Counted from the stretch's first letter, positions 41,824 through 52,114 are shown. The stretch: DNA of 64,000 nucleotides from CAVZBW01 sp963778465 (GCA_963778465.1 CAVZUK010000002.1:248001-312000); one strand, 5' to 3'. Notes: generated from the sequence alone by a model not told the origin. Program-made: numbers and translations.

Positions 41824-42789
41824 TCACCCCAGCTTCTGGAGCGACGGTGTCACGGACGCCAGGAACTCGCGTGTCCGCAGGGCGGACGCCTTCACCTCGT
41901 CCCGCCCGTCACCGAGTGGCACGATGCGGGCGTTGAGATCGGACACGCCGGCCTCGGCAAACCTGCGGAGCCGCTGCTCCATCGTCGCCTCGCTACCGCA
42001 GACGAGGATCTCCCCGATGGTCTTGGCGTCGCCGTGCTCCATCAGCCTCGCGTAGTTGGGTGAGGTCGCGACCTCGCTGAGCGTGCGGTTCGTCTGGTTC
42101 ATGGCGGCGCCGACCTCGTCGTCGCGGCACAGGCAGACCGGTACGCCGGCCATGATCCGCGGCGCCCCCCGGCCCGCCTGCTCTGCCGCCCTCGTGATCT
42201 GCGGCACGACGTGGGACGCGATCGTGCGCTCGTCGGCCAACCAGAGGATCGTGCCGGCGGCCCGTTGGCCGGCCAGCCGGAGCATCACGGGTCCCAGGGC
42301 CGCGACCATGACCGGCGTCGGCGTGATGTCGGTGATGTCGAGTGGCTGGTGGATCGAGAAGAGCTCGTTTTGCACGTCGACCGTGCCCGGGCCGGCCAAC
42401 GCCTGGTCGAGGACGTCGAGGTAGCAGCGCATCGTGGTGGCGTGCCGCTCGTAGGGCAGGCCGAGCATGTCCTCGATGATCCAATTGTGCGAGACGCCCA
42501 CACCAAGGACGAAGCGGCCACCCGCGACCGCTTGGGCCGACAGCGCCTGCTGGGCCAGCACGACGGGGTGGCGCGGCTGGACCGGCACGACGGCCGTGCC
42601 GATCTCTATGCGCGACGTGGCCGCCGCCAACAGGGTGGCCGCCGTCATCACGTCGAATTCGTCGGGGATCTGCGGTGTCCAAACCGAGTCGAGGCCGGCC
42701 TCGTCCGCCCAGCGGGCGTCGGCGACCATCTTCTCGACCTTGGTCGCGTACCGACCGCGGTCGGCACTCACCTGCAGACCCATCCGCAT
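41824..42789 (-). CDS. LLM-class, probably F420-dependent, oxidoreductase
   Basis: A 321-residue luciferase-like barrel. DARWADEAGLDSVWTPQIPD, TSRIEIGTAVVPVQPRHPVV and GRFVLGVGVSHNWIIEDMLG match the actinobacterial F420-dependent group; PTPVMVAALGPVMLRLAGQR is the coenzyme-binding stretch. MGLQVSADRG two codons in offers a second start. It is distinct from the NtaA-type enzyme at 11501. It converges with TetR and has no partner genes downstream; its promoter lies in 42790-43051 with that of the SDR. Confidence 0.85.
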   Translation of the reverse strand: MRMGLQVSADRGRYATKVEKMVADARWADEAGLDSVWTPQIPDEFDVMTAATLLAAATSRIEIGTAVVPVQPRHPVVLAQQALSAQAVAGGRFVLGVGVSHNWIIEDMLGLPYERHATTMRCYLDVLDQALAGPGTVDVQNELFSIHQPLDITDITPTPVMVAALGPVMLRLAGQRAAGTILWLADERTIASHVVPQITRAAEQAGRGAPRIMAGVPVCLCRDDEVGAAMNQTNRTLSEVATSPNYARLMEHGDAKTIGEILVCGSEATMEQRLRRFAEAGVSDLNARIVPLGDGRDEVKASALRTREFLASVTPSLQKLG

Positions 42790-42893
42790 GCCGGCGCTCC
42801 TTTCCGTCTGGAGTAGCGAAACTCGAGATCGTCAGCTCGGAAAGCCCATTCTCTCAAACCGTATCCGTCGCTTCCCTCCTGTGCTAGGGACGG

Positions 42894-42922
42894 TTGACAA
42901 GAATGTGCACGGTTAATAACAT
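42894..42922 (+). promoter_or_regulatory. Sigma-70-type promoter before SDR gene
   Basis: TTGACA (42894-42899), a 17-base gap, then TAACAT (42917-42922) gives a near-consensus promoter about 130 bases upstream of the GTG at 43052. The AT-rich patch stands out in this GC-rich sequence. Confidence 0.5.
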
Positions 42923-43051
42923 CCGAGCACCCCACCGGCGGCTTCTCCCGCAGCGGGCCGTACGAGGCCGCGGCGGGCGAGGCCCTTGGGTTGAGAGGAT
43001 CTCGGGCGGGGCCGGGGCCCGGGCGCCGGCCCCGATGGGGAGGCTGCACGA

Positions 43052-43828
43052 GTGGACACCGCGGAGCTGAGCGGCCCGTCGGGCACGGAACGTGTCGCCG
43101 TCGTCACCGGCGGGGGGTCTGGCATGGGGGCTGCGATCGCGCGCCGCCTCGCCTCGCGAGGGCACCGGGTCGCCGTCCTCGACATCAACGGCGAGGCCGC
43201 GTCGGGCGTCGGGAAGATGCTCGAGGCTGAGGGCCACCGTGCGCTCGGCGTCGAGGTGGACGTCAGCACGCGCCCCGCGGTCGACACCGCGCTCGACGAG
43301 GTACGCCGAGCCTTCGGACCCGTCGAGATCATGGTCACGAGCGCAGGGATCGAGGGGTTCGTCGACTTCCTCGACATCACCCCCGAGGCGTGGGACCGCA
43401 TGATGGCGGTGAACCTGACCGGGACGTTCCACTGCCTGCAGGCGGCCGTCCCGGACATGATCGGGGCGGGTTGGGGCCGCATCGTGACCATCTCGTCGTC
43501 CTCGGCGCAGTCGGGCACCCGGCGGATGGCGCACTACGTCGCCTCCAAGGGCGGGGTGATCGCGCTCACCAAGGCACTGGCGCTCGATCTCGCACCGAAG
43601 GGCATCACGGTCAACACGATCCCTCCCGGGGCTATCGACACCCCGATGATGCGCCGCCCGATCGAGACGGGGCAGATGGCCAGCATGGAGCAGGTGGTCG
43701 CCCGGGCGCCTCTCGGCCGCCTCGGCACTCCCGACGACATCGCCGCCGCGTGCGCGTTCTTGTGCTCGGAAGAGGCCGGCTACATCACGGGCCAGCAGAT
43801 CAACGTCAACGGCGCCTGGTACCTGTGA
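43052..43828 (+). CDS. SDR-family oxidoreductase (paralogue 1)
   Basis: A 258-residue classical SDR. VAVVTGGGSGMGAAIARRLA binds the nucleotide, VAVLDINGEAAS sets NAD preference, and SSSSAQSGTRRMAHYVASKG carries Ser and YxxxK. The segment DRMMAVNLTGTFHCLQAAVP is nearly repeated in the SDR at 46521, so the two are duplicates. TSAGIEGF replaces the usual NNAG with TSAG in both. GGGGAGG precedes the GTG. It heads a plus-strand group: SDR, amidohydrolase, P450, SDR, TetR, P450. Confidence 0.9.
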   Translation: MDTAELSGPSGTERVAVVTGGGSGMGAAIARRLASRGHRVAVLDINGEAASGVGKMLEAEGHRALGVEVDVSTRPAVDTALDEVRRAFGPVEIMVTSAGIEGFVDFLDITPEAWDRMMAVNLTGTFHCLQAAVPDMIGAGWGRIVTISSSSAQSGTRRMAHYVASKGGVIALTKALALDLAPKGITVNTIPPGAIDTPMMRRPIETGQMASMEQVVARAPLGRLGTPDDIAAACAFLCSEEAGYITGQQINVNGAWYL

Positions 43829-43865
43829 CGACGCCCCACCGGATCGCGCGTAGAGGAGCCAGGCC

Positions 43866-45167
<1,302 letters not shown>

Positions 45168-45195
45168 TCAGGGTGCTATCTCTACCCCGGAGCAA

Positions 45196-45217
45196 ATGCT
45201 GAGCACTCGCTCAGCAT
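45196..45217. promoter_or_regulatory. Perfect 9-bp inverted repeat upstream of P450
   Basis: ATGCTGAGC-ACTC-GCTCAGCAT lies 27 bases before the ATG of the P450 gene at 45244, in the gap after the amidohydrolase gene. The TGAGC-N4-GCTCA core is TetR-operator-like; the TetR gene at 47285 is the nearest candidate. Confidence 0.6.
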
Positions 45218-45243
45218 CCGGCAGAGCCCGAAGGGGGCCGTCC

Positions 45244-46524
45244 ATGGTGGACTACGACTCGGTCGACTTCTTCTCGGACACCTCGTTGATCGAGGACCCC
45301 TACCCGTACTTCGACCATCTGCGGGGGCGTTGCCCGGTCCTGCCCACCTCCCACCACGGGGTGGTCGCCGTCACGGGATTCGACGAAGCGTCGGAGATCT
45401 ACCTGAACAGCGACGAGTTCTCCTCGTGCAATTCGGTGATCGGCCCGTTCGCGACCTTCCCTGTGCCGCTCGAGGGCGACGACGTCGGCGAGGTCATCGA
45501 CCGCTACCGGGACCAGCTACCCATGAACGAGCACATGGTCACGATGGATGCCCCCGAGCACGTCCGGGAGCGCTCCCTGATCATGCGGCTCCTGACGCCG
45601 AAGAGGCTCAAGGAGAACGAGGAGTTCATGCGCCGACTCGCTGATCGTCAGATCGACGAGTTCGTCCGTTCGGGCCGGTGCGAGTTCATCCGTGCCTACG
45701 CCCAACCCTTCGCCATGCTCGTGGTCGCCGACGTCCTGGGGGTGCCCGAGTCCGACCACCGGCGGTTCCGCGAGGGCTTCGGGTTGTCGGCGTCGCCGGG
45801 AAAGATCGGAGCGGAGGGCGACGGGATGGAGATGAACGCCCTCAACTGGCTCGACGACTGGTTCAGCGAGTACATCGAGGACCGGAGGCGCGAACCACGT
45901 AACGACGTGCTGACGAATCTGGCACTCGCGACCTACCCCGACGGATCGACCCCCGACGTGACCAACGTCGTGCGCACGGCGACCTTTCTCTTCGCGGCGG
46001 GCCAGGAGACGACGGCGCGGCTGCTCGCCGTCGCGCTCAAGTACCTGGCCGAGAATCCCGAGCTGCAGGACGAGTTGCGAGCGCACGGGGAGCGGATCCC
46101 CGGCTTCATCGAGGAGGCCCTGCGCATCGAGAGTCCGGTCAAGGCGGATTTCCGCCTGGCCCGCCGAACCACCTCGGTCGGAGGGGTGGGCATCGCCGCC
46201 GGCACGCCGGTGATGGTGCTCAACGGCGCGGCCAACCGCGATCCGCGTCTGTTCGAGTGTCCCGGCGAGTTCCGCATCGACCGTCCCAACGCCCGGTTCC
46301 ACATCGCCTTCGGCCGTGGCCCACACGCCTGCCCCGGCGGACCCCTGGCCCGGGTGGAGGGCCGGGTCAGCATCGAGCGCCTCCTCGACCGGCTGCGGGA
46401 CATCCGGCTCTCCGACGAGGACCACGGGCCGCCGGGTGGTCGCCACTTCGACTACGAGCCCACGTGGGTGTTGCGAGGCCTCAGCAACCTGCACATCGAG
46501 TTCACCCCGTCGGAGGCGCAGTGA
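45244..46524 (+). CDS. Cytochrome P450 (paralogue 1)
   Basis: A 426-residue soluble bacterial P450. The I-helix oxygen motif is FLFAAGQETTARLLAVAL, the K-helix ExxR is EEALRIES, and the haem loop FGRGPHACPGGPLAR places the axial Cys at residue 363. DPYPYFDHLRGRCPV at the N-terminus is typical. Its sequence parallels that of the P450 at 48043 along its whole length (for example SSCNSV and PLEGDDV), so the two are paralogues. The ATG follows AGGGGGCC. It is coupled to the next SDR by a GTGA overlap and needs ferredoxin partners encoded elsewhere. Confidence 0.92.
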   Translation: MVDYDSVDFFSDTSLIEDPYPYFDHLRGRCPVLPTSHHGVVAVTGFDEASEIYLNSDEFSSCNSVIGPFATFPVPLEGDDVGEVIDRYRDQLPMNEHMVTMDAPEHVRERSLIMRLLTPKRLKENEEFMRRLADRQIDEFVRSGRCEFIRAYAQPFAMLVVADVLGVPESDHRRFREGFGLSASPGKIGAEGDGMEMNALNWLDDWFSEYIEDRRREPRNDVLTNLALATYPDGSTPDVTNVVRTATFLFAAGQETTARLLAVALKYLAENPELQDELRAHGERIPGFIEEALRIESPVKADFRLARRTTSVGGVGIAAGTPVMVLNGAANRDPRLFECPGEFRIDRPNARFHIAFGRGPHACPGGPLARVEGRVSIERLLDRLRDIRLSDEDHGPPGGRHFDYEPTWVLRGLSNLHIEFTPSEAQ

Positions 46525-47267
46525 GCGCCCGGGTCGCGGTCGTCACCGGGGCGGGCTCGGGCATCGGTCTCGGCATCGCGGATCGGCTTGCGGCCGACGG
46601 GCTTGCCGTGGCACTCCTCGACCTGGACGGTGATGGCGTCGAAAAAGGGGCCGCCGAGCTCGCGGCCAGGGGGCACACGGCCTGGGCGCACGAGCTCGAC
46701 GTGGCTGACCGCGACGCCACCGAACGCGCCTACGCCTCCGTCCGCCGGGACCTCGGACCGATAACGGTGGTGGTCACGAGCGCCGGGATCGAAGCCTTCG
46801 ACCCCGTCGTGGACATCACGCAGGCCAAGTGGGACCGAATAGTCGCGGTGAACCTGACCGGGACGTTCTTGAGCGTGCAGCTGGCGATACCGGACATGCT
46901 CGCCGCGGGATGGGGACGCATCGTCACCATCTCCTCCTCGAGCGCTCAATCCGGCGCTCCGAACATGGCCCATTACGTGGCGTCGAAGGGTGGGGTCATC
47001 GGGCTCACCAAGGCGTTCGCCCGCGAGCTCGCCTCGCAGGGGATCACGGCCAACACCATCCCGCCGACCATCGTGGACACGCCGATGGCCCGCAAGGGGG
47101 AGGAGAGCGGCAACGTCCCGGCCATCGAGGTCCTCGGCCGGATGGTCCCGGTCGGCAGGGCGGGGACACCGGACGACATCGCGGCAGCGTGCTCGTACCT
47201 GTGCTCGGACGAGGCCAGCTACATCACCGGCCAGGTGATCGGGGTCAACGGGGGCATGTACATCTGA
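46521..47267 (+). CDS. SDR-family oxidoreductase (paralogue 2)
   Basis: A 248-residue classical SDR coupled to the P450 by a four-base GTGA overlap. VAVVTGAGSGIGLGIADRLA, TSAGIEAFDPVVDITQAKWD and SSSSAQSGAPNMAHYVASKG match the SDR at 43052 almost block for block, including the unusual TSAG. C-terminal GYITGQ-like SYITGQVIGVNGGMYI also corresponds. It probably oxidises an alcohol made by the P450. The TetR gene begins 17 bases after its stop. Confidence 0.9.
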   Translation: MSARVAVVTGAGSGIGLGIADRLAADGLAVALLDLDGDGVEKGAAELAARGHTAWAHELDVADRDATERAYASVRRDLGPITVVVTSAGIEAFDPVVDITQAKWDRIVAVNLTGTFLSVQLAIPDMLAAGWGRIVTISSSSAQSGAPNMAHYVASKGGVIGLTKAFARELASQGITANTIPPTIVDTPMARKGEESGNVPAIEVLGRMVPVGRAGTPDDIAAACSYLCSDEASYITGQVIGVNGGMYI

Positions 47268-47284
47268 GCGCCGGGCCCGACGCC

Positions 47285-47926
47285 GTGCGGACGAGCCTCG
47301 CCGACCCGGGTGGCGGAGACGCGCCGGAGCCCGCTCCGAGAAGGATCGGCGCGGAGACGTCGGGCACCCGAGTGCGGTTGCTCGAGGCCGCCGAGCGGAT
47401 CATGCTCGAAGAGGGCTACGCGTCGGTGACGTCGCGACGGGTGGCGGCGCGGGCGGGGCTCAAGCCGCAGCTGGTCCACTACTACTTCCGGACGATGGAC
47501 GACCTGTTCCTCGCCCTGTTCGGGCGTCGAGCCGAGCAGGGTCTCGAGCGGATGTCTCGGGCGCTGGCGTCGAGCCAGCCGCTCTGGGCGCTGTGGGAGC
47601 TCAGCTGCGATCCCCGTGGCACGGCGTTGACGATGGAGTTCGCGGCACTCGCCAACCACCGCAAGGAGATCCGGGCCGAGATCGCCGAGTCGGCCGAGCG
47701 CTACCGAGTCGAACAGGCACGCGGACTCGAGAAGGTGCTCGAGCGCTACGGCGTGGCCGACCAGGAGATCTCGCCGCTCGTGTGCAGCGTGCTCATGACG
47801 AGTGTCTCCCAGGTGCTCGTCATCGAGCGAGGGACGCTCGGCATGACCACGGGTCACGAGGAAACCGATGCCCTGGTGCGGGGCCTGATCGGGCGCCTCG
47901 AGGGTCCTCGCGAGGGGGTCGGATGA
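47285..47926 (+). CDS. TetR/AcrR family regulator
   Basis: A 213-residue regulator. TRVRLLEAAERIMLEEGYAS, VTSRRVAARAGLKPQLVHYY and FRTMDDLFLALFGRRAEQGL make the helix-turn-helix. The ligand domain is short and helical (FAALANHRKEIRAEIAESAE). The GTG at 47285 has no strong ribosome site; a GTG 88 bases later is too far inside the fold. It sits between the SDR and second P450 genes on the same strand and likely governs the P450/SDR group through the inverted repeat at 45196. Confidence 0.85.
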   Translation: MRTSLADPGGGDAPEPAPRRIGAETSGTRVRLLEAAERIMLEEGYASVTSRRVAARAGLKPQLVHYYFRTMDDLFLALFGRRAEQGLERMSRALASSQPLWALWELSCDPRGTALTMEFAALANHRKEIRAEIAESAERYRVEQARGLEKVLERYGVADQEISPLVCSVLMTSVSQVLVIERGTLGMTTGHEETDALVRGLIGRLEGPREGVG

Positions 47927-48042
47927 GACTCCGATCGATCGCCTCACGGGGAGCCGACGCGGCAACCGAAGTGCTACTCTCGCATTGGTAGAGCGCCGTT
48001 CTCACTCTGCGCGTGTCAGCGGGTCGAGGCAAGGGGAGTGTG

Positions 48043-49317
48043 GTGGGGGAGTTCGAGACGATCGATTTCTTCCGTGGCAACGACCTCGTCGTCGACCCGT
48101 ACCCGTACTTCGACCACCTGCGCGAGCAGTGCCCGGTGCGGCGGGAGCCTCACCACGACGTCGTGATGGTCACCGGGTACGACGAGGCGGTCGCCGTCTA
48201 CGTGAACGCGGGCACCTTCTCGTCGTGCAATTCGGTGACCGGGCCCTTCCCGGGATTCCCCGTCCCGCTCGAGGGCGACGACGTCAGCGACCTGATCGAG
48301 CAGCACCGGGACGTCCTGCCTTTCAGCGATCAGATCACGACGATGGACCCGCCCAAGCACAGGGCCCACCGCGCCCTCGTCACGCGCTTGATCACACCCA
48401 AGAGGCTGCGGGAGAACGAGGACTTCATGTGGCGCAACGCCGATCGGCAGATCGACGAGTTCCTCGACCGTGGCGAATGCGAGTTCGTCTCTGACTTCGC
48501 CGGTCCCTTCACGCTCTACGTCATCGCCGACCTGCTGGGCGTTCCCGAGGAGGACCACGAGTGGTTCCGTCAGGAGCTCCAGGGCGGGGGCAGCCACCGC
48601 CCCCAGGGCCTCGGGAGCACCGGGTCCGCGTCGCTCGGTCACTCCCCGCTCGAGTTCCTCTACGACCGCGTCGGGGCCTACGTCGAGGAACGCCGCCGGG
48701 AGCCCCGTGACGACGTCCTGACCGGCCTGGCGACGGCGACCTTTCCCGACGGCTCCCTACCCGACGTCATCGACGTGGTGCGCGTCGCCGCCAACCTCTT
48801 CTCGGCCGGCCAGGAGACCACGGTGCGGCTGCTCGGGACCGCACTCCAGATCATCGCCGACCACAAGGGGGTCCAGGAGCGCTTGCGCGAGGACTACGCC
48901 CGGATCCCCGGGTTCGTCGAGGAGTGCCTCCGGTACGAGAGCCCGGTGAAGGGTGACTTCCGGCTCTCCCGCACGGCGGTCACCGTCGGCGGGGTCGACA
49001 TCCCCGCGGGTACGACCGTCATGGTGCTCAACGGGGCCGCAGGACGCGATCCCCGTCACTTCGAGCATCCCGAGGAGTTCCGCATGGAGCGTGCCAATGC
49101 CAAGGAGCATCTGGCGTTCGGGAGGGGACCGCACGCCTGCCCCGGCGGACCGCTGGCCCGGGCGGAGGCCCGAATCAGCATCGAGCGACTCCTCGAGCGG
49201 ATGAAGGACATCCGCATCTCCGAGTCGGCGCACGGCCCGGCCGACGCCCGCCACTACGACTACGTGCCGACCTACATCCTGCGCGGCCTGACACGCCTGC
49301 ACCTCGAGTTCTCCTGA
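48043..49317 (+). CDS. Cytochrome P450 (paralogue 2)
   Basis: A 424-residue P450 with I-helix LFSAGQETTVRLLGTALQII, ExxR in EECLRYES, and haem loop FGRGPHACPGGPLAR with axial Cys366. The GTG at 48043 is preferred over GTG codons at 48013 and 48040 because AAGGGGAG ends five bases before it and the N-terminus then aligns with the P450 at 45244. Substrate-recognition stretches (LQGGGSHRPQGLGSTGSASL versus LSASPGKIGAEGDG in the other) differ, so the pair probably takes different substrates. Last gene of the group. Confidence 0.92.
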   Translation: MGEFETIDFFRGNDLVVDPYPYFDHLREQCPVRREPHHDVVMVTGYDEAVAVYVNAGTFSSCNSVTGPFPGFPVPLEGDDVSDLIEQHRDVLPFSDQITTMDPPKHRAHRALVTRLITPKRLRENEDFMWRNADRQIDEFLDRGECEFVSDFAGPFTLYVIADLLGVPEEDHEWFRQELQGGGSHRPQGLGSTGSASLGHSPLEFLYDRVGAYVEERRREPRDDVLTGLATATFPDGSLPDVIDVVRVAANLFSAGQETTVRLLGTALQIIADHKGVQERLREDYARIPGFVEECLRYESPVKGDFRLSRTAVTVGGVDIPAGTTVMVLNGAAGRDPRHFEHPEEFRMERANAKEHLAFGRGPHACPGGPLARAEARISIERLLERMKDIRISESAHGPADARHYDYVPTYILRGLTRLHLEFS

Positions 49318-49360
49318 GACACAGGGACGACCCGACCCGCCGGACACCCGCGGGCGGCGG

Positions 49361-49834
49361 TCAGGAGCTGCCCGACGAGGTCCCGCCCCGAGACTCTTGG
49401 GCGAGCGCCTCCTGGTAGCGCTCCAGCTCACGACGATTTGCCTGGGCCTTCTCGACGATCGCGCTGCGTCCCGGGAGGTTCCACCACCCGGCACCGTCGA
49501 GCTCGATGGCGTCGGAGAGCAGCGCGGCCTCGACCTTGATGGGAGCGTCGGCCAGCGCGGCCAGATTCAAGGCGTCGCTGGGGCGAGCATCGATCTCCTG
49601 TCGACCGCTCGGAGCGTCGACGACGATGGTGGCGTAGAACGTGAAGTCCACCAGTCTGGTGACCGCCACTTCGATCACTCGAGCCCCGCAGGCAGCCAGG
49701 ATCCTCGAAGAGAGCTGATGGGTCAACGGACGGGGGACCTCGACCGATTCCAAGGTCAGGGCCAACGGGGTGCCCTCGGAGGGACTGATGAAGAACGCGA
49801 GATAGCGCTCCGAGTCCCGGCCTTCAAGATCACG
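49361..49834 (-). pseudogene. 5'-truncated bifunctional nuclease-domain (DUF151) gene
   Basis: The frame reads RDLEGRDSERYLAFFISPSE, GTPLALTLESVEVPRPLTHQ, then VIEVAVTRLVDFTFYATIVV and IDARPSDALNLAALADAPIK, all recognisable blocks of the BFN/DUF151 family. Upstream of 49834 the similarity ends and no ATG or GTG is in frame; the earliest start is TTG at 49765, after the first conserved block. The N-terminal ~20 residues therefore seem lost. The break coincides with the 5' end of an acetyltransferase remnant on the other strand. Expression from TTG as a shortened protein cannot be excluded. Confidence 0.6.
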
Positions 49835-49836
49835 GC

Positions 49837-50129
49837 ATGACTGTCTCGGCGCTCGGTGGGGAAGCCTTCTGCGGCGCTGGCGGCCCGGAGATGGCTCGGA
49901 TCAACCGCCATCCCGAGGTCGGCCGCTACCTCAACCGACCCGTGGACCAACAGGCGATCGCCGCCTTCTACAGCCAGATGACCGACCACTGGGAAACGCA
50001 CGGCTACGGTCCCTGGGCGCTGGAATCGACCGAACCCGGACTCGAGGGCCGCTTCGCGGGTTTGCCGGCCTCGCCGACAGCTTCTACGTCGAGCAGTCGA
50101 CGGCAACCTCGAGCGCCGTACACAGCTGA
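49837..50129 (+). pseudogene. GNAT acetyltransferase remnant
   Basis: From about 49888 the plus strand reads EMARINRHPEVGRYLNRPVD, FYSQMTDHWETHGYGPWALE and LEGRFAG, the N-terminal half of RimJ/RimL-type GNAT proteins. A frameshift near 50062 is needed to continue as FAGLADSFYVEQ, and that frame stops at 50129. The acetyl-CoA-binding half is absent; a mazF-like gene occupies the place. The first ~20 residues of the usual protein are missing too. Not expected to be functional. Confidence 0.6.
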
Positions 50130-50413
50130 CGCATTCGCCCGTCGCTCAGCCGTCCGAGACGCTCGACGAGAACGCCGACCGAGACGCTTTCGACCGAGTC
50201 GAGGTTGACCGCGGACCGTCGCGGGACGGGGTCTTCGCCGGGTTCGAGCACCACCTCACTAGCCAGGCCCCGGACGGTCGTCGTGCAGGGGGCAACGAGT
50301 GCCCGACGTAGCCGAGGGATCGCAGCGTCACGCGACAACACCACTACCGGGCGCCGGCCGACCGTTGGCGGCTCGCACCACCAGACCTCCCCATGAGCCG
50401 GGAGAGGGCTCAC
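50084..50413 (-). CDS. MazF/PemK-type toxin
   Basis: A 109-residue endoribonuclease-type toxin. GEVWWCEPPTVGRRPVVVLS is the conserved start, VAPCTTTVRGLASEVVLEPG and SAVNLDSVESVSVGVLVERL give the Thr and Asp/Ser motifs of the fold. The usual start is GEVWWAELPGxGRRPVLVLSR. The GTG start overlaps the antitoxin stop by four bases (GTGA). Toxins of this family cut RNA at short sequences. Its 3' end lies over the tail of the GNAT remnant, marking the insertion boundary of the module. Confidence 0.85.
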   Translation of the reverse strand: MSPLPAHGEVWWCEPPTVGRRPVVVLSRDAAIPRLRRALVAPCTTTVRGLASEVVLEPGEDPVPRRSAVNLDSVESVSVGVLVERLGRLSDGRMRQLCTALEVAVDCST

Positions 50414-50646
50414 AAGCCCGCTGCGGCTTCACGGAAGGAGGCCAAGTCCCCCCACTCGTCGACTTCGTCGAGCGGATGCTCGTCGTAGCCGGCATAGGCG
50501 GCGTCGATCTCGACGGCGCGGTGCCGAGCGATCAAGGCTTCGAGCGCTTCATCGAGAAGAGCGGCATCTGGGGTGTTCGGGCGCAGCCGGCGAGCATTCG
50601 CCAGCTTGTCCTGATCGACCGTCGTACTGACCCTCGTTCGACTCAC
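50410..50646 (-). CDS. Antitoxin partner of MazF-type toxin
   Basis: A 78-residue protein encoded directly before the toxin gene. RVSTTVDQDKLANARRLRPN is a ribbon-helix-helix-type DNA-binding start, DAALLDEALEALIARHRAVE the following helix, and YDEHPLDEVDEWGDLASFRE an acidic C-terminal tail of the sort that wraps the toxin. GTG at 50646 is chosen because an earlier frame start lies inside the upstream inverted repeat. The pair is likely autoregulated. Confidence 0.8.
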   Translation of the reverse strand: MSRTRVSTTVDQDKLANARRLRPNTPDAALLDEALEALIARHRAVEIDAAYAGYDEHPLDEVDEWGDLASFREAAAGL

Positions 50647-50671
50647 GCCATCATTATGCCATGATGATGGC
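50647..50671. promoter_or_regulatory. Inverted repeat before the toxin-antitoxin operon
   Basis: GCCATCAT (50647-50654) and ATGATGGC (50664-50671) form an exact 8-bp inverted repeat with a 9-base spacer, immediately upstream of the antitoxin start. This is the expected operator for autorepression by the antitoxin complex. Confidence 0.6.
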
Positions 50672-50891
50672 ATAGGCGATCAGGTCGAGCTTTCTCGCGG
50701 AGCCGGGACGGCTCTGTCGTCCGGCTGAGTCCTCGAGCAGGGCCTTTTCCATTCCCCGCAGGATCGTGCTCCACTCCTGACGAGGCTCCGCCGGGAAATT
50801 TTGGCTCGCTGAGGCCGATTCCCACGATTCGCGGTGTCCAACTCCTTGGGAATGCCATCGGAGGAGGACAGGGTGCTACGAAAGGGGAGCC

Positions 50892-51887
50892 ATGGACGTC
50901 CAGCTGCTCGACCGGGCGCAGGCCGGGGACGAATCGGCCTTCCAGGAGCTCGTGGAACCGCATCGCCGCGAGCTCCAGCTGCACTGCTACCGGATCCTCG
51001 GATCAGCTGCGGATGCCGAGGATGCGCTCCAGGAGTCGATGCTGGCCGCGTGGCAGGGACTGCGCAGGTTCGAGGGAAGGTCGTCGCTTCGCACGTGGCT
51101 GTACCGGATCGCGACCACGCGCGCGCTCAACGTGCTCCGGGCCGATAGGCGTCGCCCGACCGTGGCACTGCCGCACGACGTCGATCCACCGGAGCCGACC
51201 CGGCTCGGGGACGTCGGATGGCTGGAGCCCTATCCGGACGTTCTCCTCGACGGCATCTCGTCCAGCCCGGAGGCCCGCTACGAGGCCCGCCAGGCCGTGT
51301 CGCTCGCCTTCGTGACCGCGCTCCAGCTGTTGCCACCGCTGCAGCGGGCGGTCCTCGTTCTCTGCGACGTCCTCGACTTTCCTGCGCGCGGGGCCGCCCA
51401 GATGCTCGACACGACCGAGCAGTCGGTGTATAGCGCCCTCAAACGAGCGCGGGTCACCCTGAGGCGCGAGCTCCCTTCGGCCGATGAACCGGGACCGCCT
51501 CCCGCCGGCTCTCCGGAGGAGCAGGCCCTCGTCGCCCGGCTCGTCGAGGCGTTCGAAACGGCCGACGTTGCCGGGATCGTGGCCTGTATGACCGAGGACG
51601 CATGGCTGCGCATGCCGCCCGTACCGCTCGAGTACCAGGGCCGGGAGCTGGCGGGGGAGTTCTTCGCGACGGTGGCGTTTCGCGAAGGCCGGCGCTACCG
51701 GCTCCTCCCCATCCGGGCGAACGGCCAACCCGCCTTCGGCGTCTACCTGCGTGACCCCCTCGCCGCAGTTGCCCACGCCTTCGGGTTGCTGGTCGTCACC
51801 CTCGCCGGCGACAAAGCGAGCGCCATCACGCGCTTCGACAACTCGGCGTTGGATCGATTCGGGCTTCCCCGCATCCTCGCCGATTGA
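50892..51887 (+). CDS. ECF sigma factor with C-terminal SnoaL-like domain (SigG-type)
   Basis: A 331-residue sigma factor. Region 2: LDRAQAGDESAFQELVEPHR, YRILGSAADAEDALQESMLA and WLYRIATTRALNVLRADRRR. Region 4: ALQLLPPLQRAVLVLCDVLD and TEQSVYSALKRARVTLRREL. Residues from about 205 form an NTF2-fold extension (LVEAFETADVAGIVACMTED, YRLLPIRANGQPAFGVYLRD) that in this class controls activity in place of a separate anti-sigma factor. No anti-sigma gene is adjacent. GGGGAGCC precedes the ATG. Confidence 0.9.
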   Translation: MDVQLLDRAQAGDESAFQELVEPHRRELQLHCYRILGSAADAEDALQESMLAAWQGLRRFEGRSSLRTWLYRIATTRALNVLRADRRRPTVALPHDVDPPEPTRLGDVGWLEPYPDVLLDGISSSPEARYEARQAVSLAFVTALQLLPPLQRAVLVLCDVLDFPARGAAQMLDTTEQSVYSALKRARVTLRRELPSADEPGPPPAGSPEEQALVARLVEAFETADVAGIVACMTEDAWLRMPPVPLEYQGRELAGEFFATVAFREGRRYRLLPIRANGQPAFGVYLRDPLAAVAHAFGLLVVTLAGDKASAITRFDNSALDRFGLPRILAD

Positions 51888-52114
51888 GCGGACGGATTCC
51901 TCGACGCTCCCAAAGCCTCCGGTGCGACGCGGAACGGTTTCTTGACTCGCCCGATGGGATCGGCCAGCATGGCTCTGGCGAGTTCCGCGCCTCCCTTCGT
52001 CGGCGATCCCAGCAAGCTGGCACATGGAGGGAAAGGGGATCATGTCCTCGGGTCGTTGTCCGTTACCCATTCCGAGGGTGTAGCTGGGGCGCCGATCGGA
52101 GTGTGCGAGCCCGG

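Noticed and set aside
51888..52114. Possible small gene between the sigma factor and the zinc-finger gene
   Set aside because: Open frames exist on both strands but show no start site, conserved motif or protein-like composition.
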